Source: CALINB01 sp938045325 (GTDB taxonomy: Bacteria > Pseudomonadota > Alphaproteobacteria > Rhodospirillales > CALINB01). From it: 64,000 bases of DNA. The DNA is taken from NCBI GenBank assembly GCA_038114465.1, contig JAYNQW010000002.1, forward strand, positions 248,001 through 312,000, given 5' to 3'. Both the position numbers and the translations under genes were made by a program. Positions 1-8,506 of this stretch are shown one piece after another. Under the pieces are notes generated by a model. It searched no databases and was not told the DNA's origin. It saw nothing but the letters and a program-made list of their open reading frames with translations. How positions within the stretch are numbered: the first letter of the stretch is position 1; every line of letters starts with the position of its first letter.

Positions 1-15
1 GCCTGAGATTTTGGC

Positions 16-999
16 CTAATTATTCCCAAAATTCGTTTTATAGAGCGCACCAAGCTGATTAAGAGCCTTGATCGGTAAAGGACCACTCTCGACCGCATCC
101 AGGGTCTGCTGAAGCTGGTCCTTCGTTGCTACGCCCACATCGATGCAGGAGATATCCGGGTTCGAGAGGGCGAAACGCACGGCCGTTTGCCCGCGGGTGC
201 CGTATTCATCTCCCAGCACGTTAAAAATGGCTTGGGCATTTCGAATCTCCGCATCAAGCTCTGTATCGGCTGTAATCATGCTTTCGCGCCCATGACGCTG
301 GTCTGTCGCCAACACGCCGGCGGCAAACGAACGAATGACAATGACGGCAACGTTTTTCTCCGTGCAAAGCTTGATGATGTTTTCGAAATCCTGGCCACTC
401 TTCCAGGCCGGCGGCATGTTCTCGCCGGCGCTCGGATTGAGCATGTTGTAATAAACCTGTGCTGAATTGAATGCCCCGCTGCCGATGACGTCACGAATGC
501 ACGGCGTTTCACCCAATGCTGTGATGCCGATGAATTTCGTGAGCCCCTGATCTTGCATCCGTTGCATACCCTCAACCACACCGTTTTTCCCAAGCACATG
601 CTCGACGGTCAGCAAGCGGCCGTCGACTTTCGATCCGATGCGGTTATGCAATTGAAACAGCTCGACCGTGTCGCGGCGAAGGCGTTCCAGACTTCCGTGC
701 AGACTTCGCTCGATTGCACCTGGAATATCGTCCAGTTCATCGGGCTCAATCCCGACTTTGGTTGAAATGTACGGGTCAGCGTCGATTTCCGGCAGCAACT
801 CACCAAGGGCGGATTCGGATTTTCCTTTGCCGTAGCGATAGGCCGTATCGATCCAGTTGATCCCGCCTTCCAAGGCTTGCTTGAGCAAATCGCGCTGGGT
901 TTCAGCATCGTCACCAGTGTAAAGGCCGCTAACATTGCCCGCGCCAAGGATGACTTCCGAAACATCCAGGCCCGTTAGTCCGAATTTTCGATATTTCAT
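16..999 (-). CDS. Aldo/keto reductase
   Basis: Predicted cytosolic NAD(P)H-dependent oxidoreductase of the aldo/keto reductase family, 327 residues, the usual length for an (alpha/beta)8 barrel of this class. The four catalytic residues can be placed: Asp51 and Tyr56 in DTAYRYG, Lys81 in STKVG and His118 in FQLHN. The ATG is preceded by AGGAAA at good spacing. It lies 23 bases downstream of the small unknown gene 1023-1442 on the same strand, so the two are probably co-transcribed. The sequence does not fix the substrate. The nearby cupin, MmgE/PrpD and HIBADH genes suggest breakdown of a small carbonyl or hydroxy acid, but that is inference. Confidence 0.9.
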   Translation of the reverse strand: MKYRKFGLTGLDVSEVILGAGNVSGLYTGDDAETQRDLLKQALEGGINWIDTAYRYGKGKSESALGELLPEIDADPYISTKVGIEPDELDDIPGAIERSLHGSLERLRRDTVELFQLHNRIGSKVDGRLLTVEHVLGKNGVVEGMQRMQDQGLTKFIGITALGETPCIRDVIGSGAFNSAQVYYNMLNPSAGENMPPAWKSGQDFENIIKLCTEKNVAVIVIRSFAAGVLATDQRHGRESMITADTELDAEIRNAQAIFNVLGDEYGTRGQTAVRFALSNPDISCIDVGVATKDQLQQTLDAVESGPLPIKALNQLGALYKTNFGNN

Positions 1000-1022
1000 T
1001 GAAGTTTCCTAATGCGCAGCTC

Positions 1023-1442
1023 TTACCCTGCCGCTCTGGCGAACACGCATTGTACGACCTCTTTCATGGCATCGTAACGTTTCATGCAATCGTCAACGAC
1101 TCCATCGGCTAAGGGTTCAAAATGAGGTGTGCCGGTTTGATCGGGTGTCTTGCCACGGGCATATCGTTTTCGAACGTCTTCAATGTGCTTCATATTGGCC
1201 ATGAGCTCTTGGACCGGGACCGGCTGCGACTCAAGGTCCCAGTCCGCCGGCAGCGGTTTATAACTATGGGTAAGATCGCCCTCTTCCGGGATGATGCCGT
1301 TCTCATGCAACACGGCATTCATGTAATTCGTTCCTGCCATCATCAGCATTTCGATAACAGCCAGCCCGTCTTCCTGGCGATCTAACTTGGCCAGGACGGC
1401 ATCAAACTCTCTTGCAATCTTAAAATGTTCATCGATTTTCAT
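1023..1442 (-). CDS. Conserved hypothetical protein, 139 aa
   Basis: I do not recognise this family. The protein is 139 residues, acidic, without signal peptide or membrane segment, and is mostly predicted helix by eye (an amphipathic run over residues 1-55, then a proline-rich middle near residues 65-80, then another helix). It carries a single cysteine pair region near the end (DDCMKRYD and VVQCVF). It is the first gene of a two-gene minus-strand unit with the aldo/keto reductase and is divergent from the cupin genes across a 111-base spacer that holds a 12-base palindrome. Real coding is supported by tight spacing to its neighbour and by codon use like the rest of the window. Confidence 0.7.
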   Translation of the reverse strand: MKIDEHFKIAREFDAVLAKLDRQEDGLAVIEMLMMAGTNYMNAVLHENGIIPEEGDLTHSYKPLPADWDLESQPVPVQELMANMKHIEDVRKRYARGKTPDQTGTPHFEPLADGVVDDCMKRYDAMKEVVQCVFARAAG

Positions 1443-1491
1443 GAAAATTCTCCCGTTTTCTTAATTATAGCCTCGGAATAGACAGAGCGTC

Positions 1492-1503
1492 ACCTCCGGA
1501 GGT
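1492..1503. promoter_or_regulatory. 12-bp perfect palindrome in divergent promoter region
   Basis: ACCTCCGGAGGT is a perfect 12-base palindrome halfway between the divergent starts of the unknown gene (ATG at 1442) and the first cupin (ATG at 1554). Its position suits an operator, but it also contains Shine-Dalgarno-like GGAGG, so chance or an RNA role is possible. The cupin itself has a strong AGGAGGG 8 bases before its ATG. Confidence 0.3.
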
Positions 1504-1553
1504 AAAGTACTGGAAATATTATTCATACCGCTAATAACAGGAGGGTTGCGACA

Positions 1554-2099
1554 ATGCCTGATGATCTTAATGTCGATACAAGCGCCGAAGAAAGCAAAAG
1601 AATGCGTGAAAAATATGGCGTCAAGGAAGTCGCCGGCAAAAAAATGGGCGTTTATGGTCCCATCACCGGCGAGGGTGAACCGACGTTCTTCAAACTCCGC
1701 GCCCAGCTCCTCAAAGAAGGCCGCAGCATTCAACCATTGGCGGAAACCGAAAATCTCTGGACCTGGATAAAGGTTTACGCAACGGGCGGTGAAAACACCC
1801 TGCATGCGCACACCAAGGAAGATCACATGTTCATCGTTCTTTCCGGCGAAGGAACGTTTTGGGGCCCTAACGGTGAAGAGAAAGTGCTCACCCGTAACGA
1901 CGGGCTCATGCTGCCGGCCGGGACGTTCTATCACTTCAACAGCTCGGGGGACGAACCGCTGGTGCTGCTCCGGGTCGGCTCGCGCGCAGAACCCGGTAAC
2001 ATCAAAATGCGCATGGGCATCGATGGTGAAGAATGCCGCGGTGGCACCGATAAAAATAAATTCACGCCGCCGGTGTTCGACGATAAATACTACGAATAG
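1554..2099 (+). CDS. Cupin domain protein (first of tandem pair)
   Basis: A 181-residue single-domain cupin. The first cupin motif is clear around residue 80: GG, then H-A-H, then E and a further H (HAHTKEDH), matching the metal-binding pattern G-x5-H-x-H-x3-4-E. The second motif follows around residue 120 (LMLPAGTFYHF). Cupins of this type bind a metal ion and act as isomerases, dioxygenases or sensors; this one cannot be assigned. The start is fixed by AGGAGGG 8 bases upstream. It is followed after 8 bases by a second cupin with roughly two thirds identity over the core, and then by MmgE/PrpD, so the three form an operon. The first 25 residues, absent from the copy, are a charged extension. 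Confidence 0.88.
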   Translation: MPDDLNVDTSAEESKRMREKYGVKEVAGKKMGVYGPITGEGEPTFFKLRAQLLKEGRSIQPLAETENLWTWIKVYATGGENTLHAHTKEDHMFIVLSGEGTFWGPNGEEKVLTRNDGLMLPAGTFYHFNSSGDEPLVLLRVGSRAEPGNIKMRMGIDGEECRGGTDKNKFTPPVFDDKYYE

Positions 2100-2107
2100 G
2101 CGGCATC

Positions 2108-2578
2108 ATGTCTGCCGTTATGGGCATCAAAGGTCCGGTCATCCAGGACCGGCAGCCGAAATTCTTTTCTCTGAAAACTCAACTCCTGGATGACGGGCGG
2201 CATACCGAGCCTTTGGCTGAAACCGAAAATCTTTGGACTTGGCTTCGTGTTTACGCGTCTGGTGGCGAAAACACCCTGCACGCCCATCCTCATGAAGATC
2301 ATTTCTTTTTGGTGCTTGATGGTCGGGGCATATTCTACGGCCCCAACGGCGAAAAAAAGGAACTTACCCGCAATGAAGGACTTATGCTACCGGCGGGCAC
2401 CTATTACTGGTTTCATGCTGCGGGTGACATCCCTCTCGTAATGCTGCGGTGTGGCGCTCAGGACGGCAAAGGTGACCGGCGTGAGCGGATCAATATTGAC
2501 GGCAAGCCATTGCACGGCGAAAGCAAGGAAAACAAATACCGCCCCCCCGTTTATCGCGAAGGATCACACTATGAGTGA
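2108..2578 (+). CDS. Cupin domain protein (second of tandem pair)
   Basis: A 156-residue cupin paralogous to the gene just upstream: both share the strings AETENLWTW, GGENTLHAH, LTRN and GLMLPAGT. The metal motif is HAHPHEDH near residues 60-67. Compared with the first copy it lacks the charged N-terminal extension and has Tyr/Trp (YYWF) where the first has YHF in the second motif, so a barrel-facing histidine of the first copy is replaced; the pair may have diverged in substrate or metal. The stop codon overlaps the ATG of the MmgE/PrpD gene (ATGAGTGA), which indicates translational coupling. Confidence 0.88.
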   Translation: MSAVMGIKGPVIQDRQPKFFSLKTQLLDDGRHTEPLAETENLWTWLRVYASGGENTLHAHPHEDHFFLVLDGRGIFYGPNGEKKELTRNEGLMLPAGTYYWFHAAGDIPLVMLRCGAQDGKGDRRERINIDGKPLHGESKENKYRPPVYREGSHYE

Positions 2579-3935
2579 AGAAATGCCCATTAGCGCAGCG
2601 ACCGCACAGTTCATCGCCGAAGCGCAATCGCGCACCTATGACGATGACATCATCGATCGTGCCAAACGGTGCCTCGTCGATTGGACCGGAGTCGCCATTG
2701 GCGCACATGATCAGCCACTCGCCGATGTGATGCCAAACGCCGCCGATGTGTTGGGTTCTTCCGGCCGCTCACCGGTTGTTATGGGGGGCTTGGTTTCTCC
2801 GACCAGTGCCGCCCTCATTAACGGCGCGCTATCACACGCCTTGGATTTTGACGACACTCACCCGGACGCCCTCGGCCACATCAGCGGGCCGACCTGGGCC
2901 GCTGTTCTTGCCTTGGCAACAGACCGGGGCGCGAGCGAAACAGAGGCTCTCCATGCATTTATTACCGGTTTTGAAGTGGCAGGCGCCTTGTTCGGACCCG
3001 GCATGGGCCCAACCTTGCAACGACGCGGCTTCCATCCGACATCGGTATTTGGCCGCTTTGCCGCCATGGCCGCATCCAGTGCCCTTCTAAAGCTCAACGA
3101 ACAGCAAGCAGCCAATGCAATCGGTTTAATCGCCACCATGGCCGGCGGGCTGATCGCCTCAAACGGTACCATGTCGAAACCGTTTCATGCCGGCATTGGT
3201 GCGATGAACGGCATTCTTGCAGCCCAACTTGCCGCCAGCGGGTTCGAAGCGCGCATAGGATTGCTCGATGCGGAAAACGGTCTTGCGGCTACCTTCGTGC
3301 AAGACGGCGAAACGGCCTTCCCCAATCCACCAAATTTCACCGCCGGTGAACAACTCCGGCGCAACGCCTTTAAGCCGTATGCCTGCTGCAAAGGCACCCA
3401 TCCGACGTTAGATGCAGCTCGTGAAATTTATGAAAAGCTGAATAACCGGCCCATTGAATCGATTACGCTTCAAGTCAATGAGATGCACGCGCGTATCGCT
3501 AACAAGCGCCAGCCGGAAACACCCCTCGATGCCAAATTCAGTGTCGCCTATTGTGCCGCCATCGGGCTTAACGGTTATCAAGGTATGCCCAGCGATTTTT
3601 CGAACGAGCATATCGGCAACGATAACGTCAGAGACTTGGAAAGCCGTGTCACTGTTACACCCGATGACGATATCGGAAAGCACCAAGTGCTGATGACAAT
3701 CAAACTCAAAGATGGCGAGGAATTGATTAAAAAAGTCGAAGAAGCGCGCGGCAATCCGGATAATCCATTTTCATGGAACGATCTTGAAACAAAATTCAAA
3801 GCTCTTGCCAAACCAGTGCTGAAAGATAATGCCGATGGTTTACTGGCAACTTTGAAGAGCTTCGAGAAACCGGGGCAATTGCAGCAATTCACAAACTTTG
3901 TCTGCACGGCACCGGCCGCACAAGCTGCCGAATAA
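2571..3935 (+). CDS. MmgE/PrpD family protein
   Basis: A 454-residue protein of the MmgE/PrpD family, whose best known member is 2-methylcitrate dehydratase; others act on related carboxylic acids (for example cis-aconitate decarboxylase). The family hallmarks are present: an early D-W-T-G stretch, the helical-core string HALDFDDTH near residue 95, HPTSVFG near residue 150 and KPYACCKGTHPTLD near residue 285. The reading frame is open further upstream, but the ATG at 2571, overlapping the cupin stop by 8 bases, gives the normal family N-terminus. Together with the cupins it suggests a small catabolic operon. Substrate unknown. Confidence 0.9.
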   Translation: MSEEMPISAATAQFIAEAQSRTYDDDIIDRAKRCLVDWTGVAIGAHDQPLADVMPNAADVLGSSGRSPVVMGGLVSPTSAALINGALSHALDFDDTHPDALGHISGPTWAAVLALATDRGASETEALHAFITGFEVAGALFGPGMGPTLQRRGFHPTSVFGRFAAMAASSALLKLNEQQAANAIGLIATMAGGLIASNGTMSKPFHAGIGAMNGILAAQLAASGFEARIGLLDAENGLAATFVQDGETAFPNPPNFTAGEQLRRNAFKPYACCKGTHPTLDAAREIYEKLNNRPIESITLQVNEMHARIANKRQPETPLDAKFSVAYCAAIGLNGYQGMPSDFSNEHIGNDNVRDLESRVTVTPDDDIGKHQVLMTIKLKDGEELIKKVEEARGNPDNPFSWNDLETKFKALAKPVLKDNADGLLATLKSFEKPGQLQQFTNFVCTAPAAQAAE

Positions 3936-4042
3936 CATTAGTTAAATATTCTAATATAATTTCGCTGAAAAATTTGACCTAGAGCAAGGTTCAGATAACC
4001 AGCAACGTAATAATAATGCGGCTGGATTTATATTAGATAATC

Positions 4043-5428
4043 ATGGTTGATAATACATACCGACGCCGTCCCGGGCTTCATCCGGCAGTAATAGCTTTAA
4101 GCTATATTATGATTGTAGCAGCCCCACTCATCCTGGCCGTTTCCACGGGGCGAACTGGGCGCGGATTAATCAAAGATTTTGCCCATGCTATTGGCATGAT
4201 TGCCTACGACATGTTGCTGGCGCAATTTGTTTTATCGAGTCGCTTTGAAGCAGTCTCAGGGCATATCGGAATTGATGTGCTTATGCGTTTTCATCAATTG
4301 GCAGCGCGAACGCTCGCAGTATTGATCGTTCTTCATCCTATTCTCATGACTGGGCGAGTCGCTATTCTTGATGTTTATGAGGCACCAAATTATTTTCTAT
4401 CAATAGTTCAGAATCCGAAATTCTTAACCGGTATCATCGCTTTCTTACTTGTTTTAACCCTGATCGCAACCTCATTAGGGCGCAGGTTTTTTAAGATACC
4501 GTATGAAATTTGGCGTGCATTGCATGGCTTGCTGGCGCTTGGAATAGCCGGCTTCGGCTGGCATCATGCGATCAGTGTTGGACGCTACAGCAAAAACAGT
4601 CCCCTCGCTGAGTTTTGGACAATCCTTTTTGCCCTCGCTGCAGCTACACTTGTTTTTATTTATTTCATCAAACCGTTATTGCTTCTGAGACATCCTTATC
4701 GTGTCGTCTCCAATGACAAAATCGGTGAGAAAATTCACGAAATTACGCTAACGCCTAATGGCAATCACCAGCTTCGTTATGCACCGGGGCAATTCGCTTG
4801 GGTGAATTTCAGAAAATACCCCTTTTCTCTGTTAGACCACCCTTTCTCAATTGCGTCGAACCCAACGAATAACAAAAATATTTCGTTTATCATTCAAGAA
4901 GATGGCGATTTTACGAAAAACATAGAATCTATCCCCAAAGGCCACGTAGCCTATTTAGACGCACCGCACGGCAATTTTACATTGGCTGGACGCAATGGCA
5001 CGGCCATCGGACTCATAGCCGGCGGCGTCGGCATTGCACCAATTTTAAGTATTTTGCGTTATCTACGTGCAACCAATGACCCACGCCCTATACGCTTGAT
5101 TTACGGAGCCAAAAAGAAAAACAAACTGATCAGTGTTAAAGAAATCGAAAAGATGAAGATAGCGCTCGATTTACAAACAACCTATGCGCTTTTTGATCCG
5201 CCCATTAATTGGCCGGGAAAATCCGGCAATATCACTCGCCAACGTCTAATAAATTATATTTTCATTGGCTTTAATGTAATTCTCATTGTGTTAGCATTAG
5301 CCTTTGCAATCTATGTTTTTGAAGGCCAATGGGCTCACAGCAAGCCTGGCGGCATACATCAACAAGATCATCATAAAAAACATCAACAAAGACTGCGCCG
5401 AGGCCCTGGAAAGCAAAATAGCTATTAA
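4043..5428 (+). CDS. Ferric-reductase-like flavocytochrome, NAD-binding domain apparently shortened
   Basis: A 461-residue membrane oxidoreductase. Residues 15-210 hold about six membrane segments of the ferric-reductase-like type, with paired haem-ligand candidates His84/His98 and His161/His174-175. Residues 215-310 are an FAD domain (HPFSIAS at 266-272), and the dinucleotide glycine motif IAGGVGIAP lies at 325-333. In family members the NAD domain then runs on to a C-G-P-x-x-M motif. Here it stops near residue 405 and a hydrophobic helix (407-426) plus a His/Gln/Arg-rich tail follow instead. This looks like an internal loss of about 60 residues or a divergent form. The gene is visibly richer in A+T than its neighbours. 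Its last 4 bases overlap the convergent MFS gene. Likely role: transmembrane electron transfer from NAD(P)H. Confidence 0.82.
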   Translation: MVDNTYRRRPGLHPAVIALSYIMIVAAPLILAVSTGRTGRGLIKDFAHAIGMIAYDMLLAQFVLSSRFEAVSGHIGIDVLMRFHQLAARTLAVLIVLHPILMTGRVAILDVYEAPNYFLSIVQNPKFLTGIIAFLLVLTLIATSLGRRFFKIPYEIWRALHGLLALGIAGFGWHHAISVGRYSKNSPLAEFWTILFALAAATLVFIYFIKPLLLLRHPYRVVSNDKIGEKIHEITLTPNGNHQLRYAPGQFAWVNFRKYPFSLLDHPFSIASNPTNNKNISFIIQEDGDFTKNIESIPKGHVAYLDAPHGNFTLAGRNGTAIGLIAGGVGIAPILSILRYLRATNDPRPIRLIYGAKKKNKLISVKEIEKMKIALDLQTTYALFDPPINWPGKSGNITRQRLINYIFIGFNVILIVLALAFAIYVFEGQWAHSKPGGIHQQDHHKKHQQRLRRGPGKQNSY

Positions 5429-6567
5429 GGCCGCCGCTGCAAAAACAACCCCAGGAAAACGGCAGCGGCGATACCGGCATTCAGCCAATGGATCGATACA
5501 TGAGCGAGAAAGATCCCCGCCACAAGCGGCCCAACGGCGGCGCCGAAATCACGCCACGTCTGCATGACGGCAATTCGGTGTAACGTTGTCTCTTGCGAAT
5601 GCCGGTGAGCGACTTCAGCCGGTCCGAGAGCGGCAAGCACGGCACGCCCAACAACAATCGCCAAAGCGCCAACATAGATATACCCTAAGCTCAAAACGGC
5701 AAACCCAGCCGCAAGAACAACTGTAAACACGAATAGCATTCGGTCTGTCCCGTAACGATCGCCAAACCAGCCACCGAGCGGCGCCAACAAAACTTCCGTA
5801 AATCGGCGAATGCTTAAGATAACGCCACCGGCGAGCATCGCGGTACCGAGGGTAGCAGTTTTTGCCAGCATGATGGTAATCGTCATGGCAAAAAAACCGT
5901 CGACGGCAAAACCGACGATGAAAAAAAACAAATCGTACGGTAGCGGTTTTGGCAACCATTGGCCCTTCTTGGGCTCAGGACGGCTTTCTTGCTTTGGTAA
6001 TCTTGTTGCCAAAAGAATACCCGGCACAGCAAGAACGCCGAGCACAAAAAACACCTCACGCGGCCCTAGGATACCAGCCAACCACGATCCCACCAGCAAC
6101 GCAAAGCCGGGGCCGATTTGGCGGATTGACCAACTCACGCCTGACCGGCTGCCGGCTTTCGATTTTAGGGCAACTGCATAAAAATAGGCGACAAGGCTGA
6201 GGGCGGCGAATGAAAGCCCCCAAATGACTCGCGCGCCCAAGAGCAACCAGCCACCGGTAAAAAGCCAGCACATGAACGTTGATGCTGCCGCTGTTGTTGC
6301 TGCAATAATTGCAATGTTTCGCGGACCATATCTTTGCGTGATGCTGGCAATGGGGCCATATCCAACGATACGGATCAATCGGTTTGCCGCTAACAACACA
6401 CCGACCCATAGCAAACTCACACCGAATGTTTCTGCATTAACCGGCAACACAACATAGATTAATGCATCGCCCATACCGACGATCGATAAAACACCGGCGG
6501 CGATAGCCGTCGGCCCCCAACCATGAGATGGTGCAGATGGCGTGCTCGGCGCAGTTGAGTTATTCAT
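5425..6567 (-). CDS. MFS transporter
   Basis: A 380-residue polytopic inner-membrane protein of the major facilitator superfamily with about 11-12 hydrophobic segments. The loop 2-3 signature is seen as RLIRIVGYGPIASITQRYGPR near residues 60-85, and the matching loop in the second half as PLGGWFGDRYGTDR near residue 260. Its ATG overlaps the stop of the dehydrogenase gene upstream by one base (TAATG), so it is translated from the same message as that gene and the PhyH gene. The context suggests uptake or export of the metabolite handled by this operon. Substrate not predictable. Confidence 0.88.
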   Translation of the reverse strand: MNNSTAPSTPSAPSHGWGPTAIAAGVLSIVGMGDALIYVVLPVNAETFGVSLLWVGVLLAANRLIRIVGYGPIASITQRYGPRNIAIIAATTAAASTFMCWLFTGGWLLLGARVIWGLSFAALSLVAYFYAVALKSKAGSRSGVSWSIRQIGPGFALLVGSWLAGILGPREVFFVLGVLAVPGILLATRLPKQESRPEPKKGQWLPKPLPYDLFFFIVGFAVDGFFAMTITIMLAKTATLGTAMLAGGVILSIRRFTEVLLAPLGGWFGDRYGTDRMLFVFTVVLAAGFAVLSLGYIYVGALAIVVGRAVLAALGPAEVAHRHSQETTLHRIAVMQTWRDFGAAVGPLVAGIFLAHVSIHWLNAGIAAAVFLGLFLQRRP

Positions 6568-7472
6568 TAATCCGTTTTACGGCGGCGGATTTCTTCGAGG
6601 GTGATGGCGTTGTCTTTTTCGCCGTCGCCGTTCTCTTCGCATGCTTTTAATAGATCGGCGAGTCTTGAGAGCATCGGCAGTTCCTGCCCGCGCTTTTTCG
6701 CTTCGGCGAGCATGATGCGGACATCTTTATAATGTTGATTGACCTTACTTTGAGGATTGCTGAAATCCCGGGCGACCATCATATCGCCTTTGACATCCAT
6801 GATTTGCGAATAGGCTGCTGATTGGCGGGCTACATCGATAAAATTTTCCAAATTCAACCCTAATTGCTCGGCAAACACCAAACCTTCAGCCAAGGCAACA
6901 CGATTAAGCCCAAGAATATGATTGATGGCGAGCTTGGTTTTCGTCGCACTGCCGGGAGCGCCGGTTATCGTACGATTTGGATAAACCGCATCGAAAATAT
7001 CGTTACAAGCTTTGGCAACATCGGCGTCGCCACCGATCAGACCGTGGCCGTTGCCGTCAGAAACTTGCTTACTCGTACCGGAAACAGGCGCATCGAGAAA
7101 ATCGATATCGGACGCCGCACATCGCTCGGCAAGGTCTTCTATCTTGTCCGGCTCACTGGTGGTCACCGATACAACCAGCCGTTTTTCATTGCCGGGTGGC
7201 GGTGTTTCCGCGATACCCCCCTCACCCAAGACGACATCATCGACCTGGGCGACCGTCATGACAGCCAGAAATATTCGGCGACACCGGAGCGCGACATCGG
7301 TTACCGACCCAACCACTTCGCCACCCAGCGCCGCGAATGATTTTTTCTGCGCGTCATCGATATCGAACCCGACGACGGCAAAGCCCGCACTGAGCAAACG
7401 TTGCGTCAACGCACTACCCATGAGGCCGAGACCGATGATACCGATAGCTTCGTTCTTAGGATGATCGCTCAC
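6567..7472 (-). CDS. NAD(P)-dependent oxidoreductase, 3-hydroxyisobutyrate dehydrogenase family
   Basis: A 301-residue beta-hydroxyacid dehydrogenase. The N-terminal Rossmann motif is GIIGLGLMGSAL (residues 12-23). The substrate-binding signature FLDAPVSGTSKQVSDG is near residues 124-139, and the catalytic lysine region GSATKTKLAINH follows near residue 175. The family oxidises 3-hydroxyisobutyrate, tartronate semialdehyde or related 2-methyl-3-hydroxy acids. The gene starts 3 bases after the stop of the PhyH-like dioxygenase and overlaps the MFS gene, which makes a three-gene operon. That context suggests a catabolic pathway in which a dioxygenase product is oxidised. Confidence 0.9.
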   Translation of the reverse strand: MSDHPKNEAIGIIGLGLMGSALTQRLLSAGFAVVGFDIDDAQKKSFAALGGEVVGSVTDVALRCRRIFLAVMTVAQVDDVVLGEGGIAETPPPGNEKRLVVSVTTSEPDKIEDLAERCAASDIDFLDAPVSGTSKQVSDGNGHGLIGGDADVAKACNDIFDAVYPNRTITGAPGSATKTKLAINHILGLNRVALAEGLVFAEQLGLNLENFIDVARQSAAYSQIMDVKGDMMVARDFSNPQSKVNQHYKDVRIMLAEAKKRGQELPMLSRLADLLKACEENGDGEKDNAITLEEIRRRKTD

Positions 7473-7475
7473 AAT

Positions 7476-8390
7476 TTATTCCGCCGCCGATTGGGCGCGT
7501 GTCTCTTCATAACTTTCAAAATACCGGTTGGCGACTTTTTGCTGAGTCACGTAAATGGAACCGAACCGTTCATTTGTCGGCAGCGGCATTTTAATCGGCA
7601 CCGTACCGTCAAGACGTGGCTCCCTATGTTGTCCCCGTGCCATATACCCTTTGAATTCATCGTAATCGAATTGACGAACACCATCGATTAACGGCCAGGC
7701 GTCGGCGGCAAAATAACCGGCGATGAAAAAGCGGCGCTCTTTATCCGTATGGTTCGGGGCCGAGGCGTGTACCAAACGAACATGATGCAGGGTTAGTGTT
7801 CCTGCAGGCCCACCGACGGTTTCAAAGTCTTTAAAATTTAAATCGTTGCATTTCTCTGGGTCCATCGCACCGCAAAAATACCCGTTCGAATGATGGTCGT
7901 AGGCATCCAATTGATGCGAGCCCGGCAATGCAATCATGGCACCGTTTTCATAGGTCGCATCATCCATGTAAATGCCCATGGCAAGGCCGACATCGTTGGT
8001 GTGCGGATAAAACGCCCAATCCTGATGCCATTCCACTGCATAACCGCGGCCCGGTGTCTTAAAGTTGATTTTACCGTTCCAAATCCGCAGATCGGGCCCC
8101 AGCAGACTTTCGACGGCATCGAGAATGAGATCGGAACGCACAAGGTCGTTGAAAAACGGCCAATGGTCATACGGCCGCTTCAGGCGGCGAACTTTGGGAG
8201 CGGCTTGCGTATGGATGTCGTCAAGATCGTACCGTGCATCACTTTTCGAGACCGTTTTGGCGTTCTCCACGATCTCGTCCGTGAGCCTGCGCATCTCATC
8301 CATGGTTTCCTTAGGCACGGCCCCCTCAAGGGCGACATACCCCTTTTCGTGGTATTGCTCGATTTGAGATTTACTGAGTGACGCTGCCAT
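7476..8390 (-). CDS. Phytanoyl-CoA dioxygenase (PhyH) family protein
   Basis: A 304-residue Fe(II)/2-oxoglutarate-dependent oxygenase of the PhyH family. The iron-binding facial triad is visible: His122 and Asp124 in WHQDW and the distal His208 in RLVHAS. Arg220 (ERRFF) is placed to hold 2-oxoglutarate. Bacterial members hydroxylate varied small molecules, so the name does not imply phytanate. It is the first gene of the operon PhyH - HIBADH-like - MFS. A terminator for the upstream selenoprotein gene lies at 8452-8485, so this operon probably has its own promoter in the remaining 60 bases. Confidence 0.9.
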   Translation of the reverse strand: MAASLSKSQIEQYHEKGYVALEGAVPKETMDEMRRLTDEIVENAKTVSKSDARYDLDDIHTQAAPKVRRLKRPYDHWPFFNDLVRSDLILDAVESLLGPDLRIWNGKINFKTPGRGYAVEWHQDWAFYPHTNDVGLAMGIYMDDATYENGAMIALPGSHQLDAYDHHSNGYFCGAMDPEKCNDLNFKDFETVGGPAGTLTLHHVRLVHASAPNHTDKERRFFIAGYFAADAWPLIDGVRQFDYDEFKGYMARGQHREPRLDGTVPIKMPLPTNERFGSIYVTQQKVANRYFESYEETRAQSAAE

Positions 8391-8451
8391 TTTATGCCTC
8401 CGTTATCGACATAAGTATAAACGTCCAGGATTGCCCCGGCGAGACTAAAAC

Positions 8452-8485
8452 AAAAAACCCCGGGACTCATCAGAGCGTCGGGGTT
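8452..8485 (-). terminator. Rho-independent terminator after the peroxiredoxin gene
   Basis: On the minus strand AACCCCG pairs with CGGGGTT around a 16-base loop, and the 3' arm runs directly into a T-rich tract (T6, then GTTTT). It sits 21 bases past the stop codon of the predicted selenoprotein gene. Confidence 0.75.
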
Positions 8486-8506
8486 ATTTGTCGGTATTGC
8501 CTATAT

